Shown here one piece after another: positions 55,011-64,000 of a stretch of 64,000 nucleotides of DNA. Each line of letters starts with the position of its first letter. The stretch's first letter is position 1. Origin of the DNA: Cloeon dipterum. Its lineage: Eukaryota > Arthropoda > Insecta > Ephemeroptera > Baetidae. The notes under the pieces are model-generated. The model saw nothing but the letters and a program-made list of their open reading frames with translations, was not told the DNA's origin and made no database searches. The position numbers and the translations under genes are program-made. The stretch is from the NCBI RefSeq assembly GCF_949628265.1, contig NC_088788.1, forward strand, positions 19,158,001-19,222,000, written 5' to 3'.

Positions 55011-56180
55011 TGCACCTGGCACGTACCTTATGATGGAAGGTGGTAATTTGTTGTAATTTCTGCTCAAAAGAACTGGCAATAACCATAAATTTGAGCGGGC
55101 CTGCTGGTACTAGTCGAAACGGGCGTATTCCGACGTTTTCGCCCGCTCGTTAAGCAGTTTCATCTCTTCATTACGCCGCCATTTGAAATGTAAATTGAAT
55201 TCGTTTAAAATTAAATGAGCTAGAAAACGACGTATTTTCATAACATCAAGAAAAATGCCGCGTGTTTTACAAATTCAATGAACAATCGGGAGATATGTTA
55301 GCTTTTTGGTAGAATGTGACCGTCTAGATACCATCGTCTCATAAGGATTAAATTACATTGAATGCCTTTTATGTCACATTCAATGCACATTTAGTAAGAG
55401 TAGGTAATTTGTAATATCTGCTGTGAATGGAATTCTGTGTGGGTCAAATTTATTTGACTTAAATTATAAAAATGGGGCACTTTTATTGTATAAAGAATAA
55501 AGTCAAATTAATTAAATCGTTTTTATACTTTAGTTTATTAGGCTCAATTTGCCTTCTTTGGGAAACGTGCCTGCCTCCTAAAGCTTACACCAGGATCATT
55601 TCAATGAATGCAAATTATTTTTCATCCAGCTCAACTGATTTCGCTAATCAAACCAATCAAGACTCAAATATGATAATTATTATAAATAATATAAGTCAGT
55701 TCTTTTGAATTTGTGCATCAAAATGGGTACTTTTATAAAAGGAAAGCACACTGACAGGCGGTTTTGGTCTGAAAAAGAAGCATTAAAATGAAAAATAATT
55801 TGAAGACAACTTTCAGCCAAATGAAATTTTGTCATTCAAAAGTTATTGTAAAAGCTCATTTCTCATTTATGAAATTTAATTTTTTGAGCTTCGTTTTGCT
55901 ATATTTTAGTGACCCTTCCAGGCCATTCATTACTTCCACGCATTTTAAAACTGTTTTTTTTCGGCAAGTTGGAGCACATTTTTAATGAGCACTATTTCTC
56001 CTCTTTGAACGGCAAACATAATTAAAAAAGGTTTTCTGGAAATTGAGTCGTCAAGGGAGACACAATAGTGCTGGGCCAAAGCGAGTGTGTTTGTGTTGTC
56101 AGCGAGTAAATTGCTTTTCATTGTGGCCAGCCCGCGACGCTAATTACATAGAAAGTAAATCGGCGGGCTTTCGACACATA

Positions 56181-56197
56181 ACACACACACACACACA
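56181..56197. repeat. (AC)8 microsatellite
   Basis: Eight AC units plus one base within the gene-free block; simple-sequence repeat with no gene overlap. Confidence 0.9.
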
Positions 56198-59100
56198 TGC
56201 GAACGGGGAGTGCATAAATATAGCCCGGCGGTCTCTCTGCAAATTGCAACGTAATTATCTACACATATTGTATTCAAAATGGCGCGTCCGCGAGGCAGCA
56301 TAACAACGTTATAATATGCGTTTTTTGCCCGGGCGCGCACCTGACACGTACTAAATAAGTTGGCAAATGACTCCTTTTGTTGGCATGGAAATGGTTTCGG
56401 CTCTGAATAAGGCGCGAGATCTACTAAGGAAAATAATCCAAATTGAGACACGCCGGCCGAGAGGATCTTGACACGAATACAAAAGGCCAAGAAGGGATTT
56501 TTCTCCGGTGCCGTATACTTGCACGAGAAAAGAAAACTCGCATAATTTACATTCCTTGATGAAAGAATCAGCTTCAGTCGGATTACTTTTCCTGAAGTGT
56601 TTTGCGACGCGGCCCACGGAGCTCTTTTAATTTGATGAGGTCCCGCTGCGCGCGAGAAAAGGGTCTGCTTGGAAATTGGGCAATTTGCCTCGAATTTGGC
56701 ACCACTCTCGCAGCAAGTGAATTGAAGATTTCGGCGTGGGTGAGGCTCTTGGAAGTCGAATTAGCGACCTTTATTGTGCTTGAAAGACGCAGTGATATTT
56801 ATGCATTTTATTGTGGCGGCTGAGTGCTTGCATGAATTCATAATACACTATAAAAATAATTTACTGTCTCTTCGTACATCATAAATTTCTAGATGTAAAG
56901 AGGTGAAGCACCAACGTGGTAACTTTCTCAAAACTCAATTTTCCTTTCGTTTCATATCATCGGATATCGAAAAAATATGCGGCCAAGGGAATTTCAACAT
57001 ATATTTTTTAAATGCGTGTGAATTAACCACGATCTATGCATTTGATGAGCTTCAAACATATTAGGAATTTCTATCCGATAAGTTTTTATAGACATCAACC
57101 GTAAAAAACATTCAAATTGGACAGTTATCGCTTCTCCTTTCACGATGATTGGCAATAAATAAATAAATTTCCACGGAATTGAGCCAAAGTGCAGTCGAAA
57201 AATTGGGCCAATGCTGCGATTGCTTTGCAATAATTACAAAAAAGAGCAAGCTGCTGCCTCCGCACACAAACAATTATTGCCAGCAGAGTCCATTAGCGAA
57301 AAGCGAGGCATATTTCTGGACGTATTTGGTCGCTTGGTATGAGCCAACGCACGCCGCCGAATTCGTTTTATATTATCTCCTCGAGGGCCGGCCGTGACCA
57401 CGTTAGAAAAAAGTTAACTTTATAACTGGCGGGCCATGGAGAAACGAGACTGGCTCCTTTGCTGCCGCGTGCGACAATTTTTCAAATGACGTGTCAATTT
57501 CCTTTGTCAATAAACGGTTTAAATAAACAATTGGCCGCCTTATTTGGTGCGGCCGGTCATTTGTTTCATCGTCGCAATTCAATCGCGGCGAACGCGCGGG
57601 GAGCCTCCGCCGTGCAGAGCTTTCCCCACTGCTGGCGGTTCCACATTTTATTTTATTCTCATTGATTCCGCTTATTGATCCAAATATCAATTAAACTCTC
57701 CCATGCTGCGTCTTAAATTGCAAATTCGCCTTTTGCGCAACTTCGAGAATGGAGCTGGCAGCGAACGAGATAAAAGAACTAGGTTTGAGTTTTTTCATCT
57801 CTCTCAAAATGGACCAGCGGGGCTGTAAATAACAATCGAATCAATCGCTCGGTGGCGTCAGATTGATTTGTCTTCTTTACACCGGCACCGCATTGATTTT
57901 CACTCGAGATTTACGCAAAAGCCGAGCGTCTTAACGAAGCGTTTGGCATTTTATTAGATCGAAGATGCTGTTTACGCAAGTCGAGTGCAGTTTACGAGTC
58001 CGGTTTTCTGCGGCAAACGAGCCGTTTGGGCAATCACACAATAAAAAATGCTGCGAGCATCGGCAATTTGTCCAATTACCGACGGCAGCATGAGCAGCAG
58101 CATCTCGCCGCGAGAGGTGCGAGTTCGGCCGGGCCGGGGTTGTGTAAATGTTAATTAAAATCAGTATGGTGCAGGCCCAACGTAATCAAGGAGCAGGGAC
58201 CGAGTTTTACTCGTTTTCAGGCTGCAGCAATAAATTATGACGTGGGCAGAAAAACACACACTCAGAGCGAAAAGCAGCGCTCGCGGGCACAGGCTGACGT
58301 CATTTTTCTTCCAGATAGCTGACTGACCACTTGGGCTGCTTGCAAAACCCAATCTTTTGTTGCTCAAAGACTTTTGCAGCTCGGACAATTTACACGGTTC
58401 ACCTTTCGTTCTCGCCGGGAAATAATGATCCGGCTTCTTTATTTATTGTAAGTCGCCCTTGTTTATTCGCGCTCGCTGACCATTAACCTGCCGCTCGCTT
58501 GTAATTGAATACACGTTGACGTTATTTCTCTTTTTTGCATTGCAAAAGCGGCGGCCCGGTACGTGTGTGTGTGCAGAGCGTTGCTCATTCCAGATGAAGC
58601 CAAATTGAATGCAAATGCGTGTAGTGGGAGGAGAATTAAAAATGCCTCGGCGCAGGCATGTATTCAATTTGACTCGCTGGTCACGGCCAGGTTTGTAATC
58701 GCTAGCGCGCGCCGAGAGTTTGACTTATGATGTGGATTTCTCGAAAATGATTCAGACTTTAACTTAATAACCCAAGCACGACCTCGCGGATCACTCAGCT
58801 GCTGAGATTTGAAATCAGAAATCCGCAATCCGCGAGGAAAAACTTGAAAATAGAAAGGATTCAAGAATGCTGAATTTTGGAAAATTACTTATGCATGAGA
58901 AAATGTCAGTCGGATTCTTTCAAATTGAAATGTTTTGGCTGGCTATCGAGTTTCGTTTTCTCTCGGGCTAATTAATTCTATATTCCAAACACACGCGAGA
59001 GACGTGGCGATGAGTAAAATAATAAAACGCAGCGTGCGGGCAGCCAGAGATGGTTTTTAGCCAAATTGCCAGATTTTATTTATTCGCGTTTACATAACAA

Positions 59101-62100
59101 GCGAGCACGCATTAGCATTTTAATTGAAACTTTGCACACGATCGCGGCACAAAGATGTCGACTCGACTCAGCATCTGAAGAATCCTTTTGCCAATTCTTT
59201 GCAGTCGCGCCGAGAGATTGCGATAACGAACGGCGGCTTAAAAGTGTGTAAGTGGATCCAAGGGAAAGAATAAAATGCACGGTGCGATGTTATCTTCGTC
59301 GTATTCGAGTATAGCACTCGCGCCGCGCGGAGACGGAGAGTGAATAAAAGCGAATGAGTGACGTGAACAACTCAAATGAGCACTTGGTGAATTACGCAAA
59401 ATGGCTTTTGAAAGCGCGGCTTTTCGCTGCCGCGAATTCGGCTTTGTGCCGCACATGCTTAAAAAGGTACATAGCCCAATTCCACCCGGGCAGTTGTTAT
59501 TATCATCTAACAAGTGCCCCGCTCGGCGAAGGATAATCATGATTATCTCTCTCCTTTGTTGACCTAGAGATATAAAAGAAAACAATCGTGTTCATTCGCA
59601 CTTCTGAATGTGTAGAGAATGAGAGGCAAAGCACGCGCGTATATACATCATTGTGTGTATCCTTCGCGCGCGCAGCTGCAAATAATAAACCGACACTAGA
59701 TCTCGATTCAATCCGGCCAACTAATGAGGTCGACGTGATATACTAGAATGAAGCATCAAAATTTTGCACTGTTCTTTCACGCATGTTAAGCAAAATTAAA
59801 TTGGCATTACGCAACAAAATTATGTAAAAGCAACATCGCTGCATTCACGGCTTTGATTTCTAATTACATCACTTTAACATTGCATTCCAAGCCTGTTTAC
59901 AGAGCCTTTTATCGAAAAAGTGTTTCGGTTACCGAACTATTTTGTATTTAATAAATACCCAATCAAAAAATGCATTTACAATTTACCTCTACTTTGATAG
60001 ATGCTTCTTTTTTTGTTAGATTTGTTCGCTCTCTTTCATTCATTATTCTTTAAGTTATTTAATTTGTTTGCTAAAATAAACAAGCATTCAGTATTGCTTC
60101 GAGTTCAGCATCAAGATCAAATTCTAATTAGAGCCAATAATATTTTTTCAGCACGCTGAGGTAGTAATACAGGTATTTTGATTGGATAAGGGTAATTTTG
60201 AATGCAATATGATGATCAACATATTTAAAACTCATGCGTGGCAGTGATTCTGACGTTAATTGATTTTATTTTCAGATACACTGACGAGATTCCAGACTTT
60301 TAGGTTAACAACCAAAAAAAGTTACTTCAGTCAAATTCAATTTATCAAGTGTCCCGGGGGCTTTGTCTCTAGCTCAGGTGGTCTGTCGTGTTACATTTCG
60401 CAGATCGGGCCGAGCACCTCTCATTTTCATAATACATATTTTATCTGTCTGACTCATCTGGTCGCGTTACACACACTCGCATAACTCGCTCAGATGGCTG
60501 AGAAATTTACGCGCTGCTCGCAAAGTCTTAACGCTCTCGTGGGCGTGTGTTTTTTATCTGTTCACCGTGCCTTCTTTATGCGCTGACCGGGCAGCAAATG
60601 AATCGAAACCAATCAATTAGGCCGAAAAAATGCGCGCGTCTTGCGCAACGAGAAAGAATTCTCAAGGCGGCGCTTAATTAATATTGCTCGTTCGGTAATT
60701 TATTTGCGGCTGACGCTGATAAAATCGAAAGAGAGAGATGAATTTCGGCCGGCCGAGTGGCCAACGGGACAAGGTGAAACAAGCCAACAAACATACACCA
60801 TACATCAGCGCGGTATCGCATCTATCTGCTCGATAAAAGGGGTCCGCGTGGAGTATATAGTTTCGCTCATTGATTCGGAAACGTCAAATCGGGTTCACCA
60901 CACGGCTGATTGAATAGATTAATGTGCTATTTAGACAGTTTAGGACACGCCGAGCTTTCCCCTTTTCTCAGCAGGTTAGAATTTCAGATCGTATTGATTG
61001 AAATGGTGTGTTGCCCCGATGTGGGACCTTTTTTCTGTGATCGAGATAAAAACACGGATATAGACATGATTTCTAACAGTTTTGGAATGACATAATCCAA
61101 TACACTCATGAGGGAAAGGTGGCGATGAAAATTTAACAACGAAAAGATGGGATGGATTGGATCAAAAATTGCTTTAAAATTTACTGGAAAACATGCCTTG
61201 ACATTGTTTCAAGCTGCCTCTTACAAGAGGAAAAGAAGAATAATAATTTTATCCTTAATAATTGGAGGTCTCAATTTCGAGGTGGTTGCTGGCTGCCTTG
61301 GCTTAAGCTGTATTTAATCCGGTGGCTGAACATTTTTACCAGCGGTTGACGCTTAACGGCCTGAAGGGCCTGAGACCAATATTTCTCCGATACTTTTGAT
61401 TTTTCAACATTTTCGCCGTAACTCTGATATTGTTATTGCAGTCGTACACCAAGAGTGTAAAACACAATTAAATTTTGAAATTTATCTTCATCGTGACTCG
61501 TGACTTAAATTCAATGCTTCCAGTGCTTTGATAATTTTGTAGGCAGCACAACTGTAGAGTTAAAAAACATACATTTGGTTGAAGTATGTACTGTTGTTCA
61601 TATATCAATAAAAATTTCAGAAGGATATCACACGTAAATTTTATGGCAAAAAAATATACGTTATAACCGCATAGAGGTGCGAAACAAAATATTTAGCTGT
61701 TGTCAGTATGTGCCGTAATTTGCTTCCTCTACAGTCTCTTTAAATCCAAATTACTTACATCATAATAAGTTTCTCTCTTTAAAAGAATGCTGCATATTTT
61801 TCTGCCAGATTTTATTTCAACAGTGTGTCAAGAGACACTTTTTTAGTCTGCTGGGTGGTGATGGTGACTCATCGCGAGCAGCAACATTAATAAAAACGCA
61901 AAGCAGCCTTGGCTGGAGCGCGAAAGCCAGTTGCAAATAATTTGTCCCAACAAATTACTGCAAAAATAGCAGGACAATAAAAAATAATATTCCGCGCTAG
62001 TCGGTGATTGATTCAATGGAATGGGCTGCCCTTGAACACAGATTCATGCTTGTTTTAAGTCAGAATAAATTCACTGAGAGCGAGCAGCGGTTAAATGGCC

Positions 62101-62884
62101 GAGCTTATTATCTCAGCGGCCGTTCCACAATCAGCCTGGTCCAATAACAATAATTATGTAATGACGCGGCGTTCGCTTGCGTCACACACTCACGCAAAAC
62201 TCACTTAATCGCCTGCCCGCCGCCGCAGCCGAATTATTTTATTCGCATATTGTTGTATGTGTGTGTCTCTGTACGAAACAGGTCAAATTGCTCTTGAATT
62301 CCGCAATTAATTCGGCCTTTTTGCTCCTGCGCCGATAACTCCCTTTGTTCGGATCCGTGGGAAGCGGGAAATCGTTGGATCTGGTTTTAGAACTTTGTAA
62401 GAGCCTCGCTCTCGACGAGCTGAGCTGAATTTTTCACCTCGTTTGTTTTGAGTAAATAAAGCAATAAAGTTACGAAACTGGCGTGTTTGGCTTTTATCCT
62501 GTTATTCCAACAACGAATGTGTCAGCTCCTCTGTTTATCCTCAGATAGTTCTCAAATAGCTTAAAAACAATCTCTGCATGCAATTTTATTCGTTTTTTCG
62601 TGTGCAAAGCCGAGGACTATTTTTATTTTTTGAAGCTATAGAGATGAACTTTAGTGTATGTAGCATTGCTCCTCATAGTTCCTTACATTTACGTATTAAA
62701 TTTATTTTGGCATGAATTGAAAAGCTTAGGGAAGATCCAACCCAAAATATCGATTATGCTCTAAATTCGATAGGCATGCGTTTTTGCAGAGCATGTTTAT
62801 CGACCATTATTATCCTTTCTTCGCCGCCTGAGAAAGTGCATGCTACACAGCCTTTCCTCAAGTCTGCGCACCTTTTTGTTTCAG

Positions 62885-62919
62885 GCAGGTGTCAAGGATC
62901 CGTGGTCAGCCCATTACCG
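62885..62919 (+). other. Candidate 35-bp internal micro-exon
   Basis: A pyrimidine-rich tract ending TTTTTGTTTCAG precedes this segment, and a consensus donor GTAAGTAC follows. All three frames are open across it; two readings are QVSRIRGQPITG and AGVKDPWSAHYR. Nothing else nearby identifies the gene, so it would belong to a larger plus-strand transcript extending outside the window. Confidence 0.3.
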
Positions 62920-64000
62920 GTAAGTACCCGCTTTAATTGCTTCTGCACGAGGAAAATCGATCAAATTTTTGACTAGTCAAACGCTCGTGAATAAAATCTA
63001 AAACGCCTCGAGCAACCGAACACGATCACTAGTAATTAAATGGAATAATGCGCGCGCTTTAACAGAGGCAGAAAGGTTATCTCATCAGCTCGTTGTAAGA
63101 GAGAATTTCCAAGCATGTTGCTTCGTTCCTTCTGATATGATTCACCAGAAATTGCAGGCGTAGATTTCCCTTTCAACATGCTGTAGTCTGCGCTTTGTTA
63201 ACCGTATTGTAAAGTGGTGTAAAGACAAGATAAGAGATTTTGCATGAACAATGCGAGGAAAGTGATGGCATTTTTTTAAAATCTAGGTCAATCGATTTAT
63301 TTGCCTTTTAGGTCTATAGATATTCGAATAGGAAAGGTTGTAAAGAGGAATTCAAAGCAACCTTTTTTAGGCATTGTAAAATGATTAAAATTATTAACAA
63401 ATTTGTTTGTTCTATATATGACTTAAATACTTTCCAGACTCTTTTAATCATTTAATTTTATTGCTAATTATTATCTAAATGATTCTAAACGAGGTTTTGA
63501 GAAAAAGTTTCTTCCCGCAAGCATTCATTTTTTGCAACGATAACGTTTACTACTTTTTTATTGCTGCAATTGATTGTTTATTATTTCAATAAGCAAAGTC
63601 TGTAATACAAACTAGGTGCCCTCGTTATTTTATTTGTGGGAGTTAGCCTCACTTTTATGTATGTTTGTTGAATGGTAAAAATTAATTAATATCATATTTC
63701 TGTCTCTAATTGGTAAAATTAATGATATAATAACTAAAAATTGATATTCTTATACTATTTTAGTCAAAGACCTGCGGAAACTCAATTTAGGAAAACATTT
63801 TAATGGCTGTGTATTTATTTCATCGTTGGGAGTTTAGTAAAAATAAGTGGCAAATATGGTCTGCACGAGAAAAATTTAATAATTCTATTTGGATGCACGC
63901 CTGCAAAACCCTAATATCCGGCTGCCGTTGCTAATTAGCTTCATTAAAATTTATAAGCATCAACCCAAGCCGCAGCCGGGCACGTTTAACACCTGAGGAA
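62920..64000. other. AT-rich right end, nothing recognised
   Basis: The last 1.1 kb is strongly AT-rich with no frame of note, and reads like intron or spacer. No gene, RNA or repeat family was seen. Confidence 0.5.

Larger units (their letters stand above)
52938..62884. other. Gene-free, regulatory-looking block
   Basis: About 10 kb with no frame above 116 codons and no frame carrying a recognisable domain or coherent splice sites. Composition is patchy: AT-rich stretches alternate with GC-rich ones (for example about 57.54-57.65, 58.06-58.14 and 60.73-60.78 kb), unlike the uniformly AT-rich introns of the window. It carries CA repeats, ATTAATTA-type homeodomain-like words and palindromes. 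It could be a long intron or a distal control region of a gene outside the window. No tRNA, rRNA or transposase was recognised. Confidence 0.45.

Overview
The window is nuclear DNA from an arthropod, most probably an insect. Genes are split into many short exons by small GT-AG introns (a few are GC-AG), introns and spacers are AT-rich, and coding exons are nearer balanced. Gene content agrees: an insect CYP6-like P450 beside a mitochondrial-clan P450, an EF-hand Nox5-type NADPH oxidase, THAP zinc-finger genes and a domesticated hAT gene. The order cannot be fixed from sequence alone. All gene models were assembled by hand from frame, splice phase and family similarity. In every complete model the exon lengths sum to a multiple of three.

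Layout, left to right: (1) 0.3-4.0 kb, plus strand: BED-finger, hAT-derived ZBED-like gene, probably missing its 5' end. (2) 6.0-8.8 kb, minus: heparan sulfate 2-O-sulfotransferase (Hs2st). (3) 9.5-13.5 kb, plus: mitochondrial aspartate aminotransferase (Got2), divergent from Hs2st. (4) 14.3-18.1 kb, minus: two tandem THAP genes with matching exon 2 length and phase. (5) 19.8-25.9 kb, minus: two P450 genes from different clans. (6) 29.1-33.1 kb, minus: lysosomal alpha-N-acetylglucosaminidase (NAGLU), 16 exons. (7) 34-35 kb: a decayed NAGLU exon copy next to a pair of inverted repeat arms. (8) 35.7-37.2 kb, minus: GUCD1-type gene. (9) 37.9-41.6 kb, plus: a five-exon gene I do not recognise. (10) 43.0-52.3 kb, minus: Nox5, 17 exons found, N-terminal exon not placed. 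(11) 52.9-64.0 kb: about 11 kb with no convincing gene, of mixed composition and with palindromic clusters, possibly regulatory or a long intron.

The genes do not form one pathway. Hs2st and NAGLU both act on heparan sulfate (synthesis and lysosomal breakdown) but are 20 kb apart, and I infer no co-regulation. I found no clearly new multi-gene system. The most useful leads are the unrecognised gene at 37.9 kb, the tandem THAP pair, the NAGLU relic with the inverted repeat, the stop-free 57-bp Hs2st intron, and the gene-free block with a possible micro-exon at 62.9 kb.
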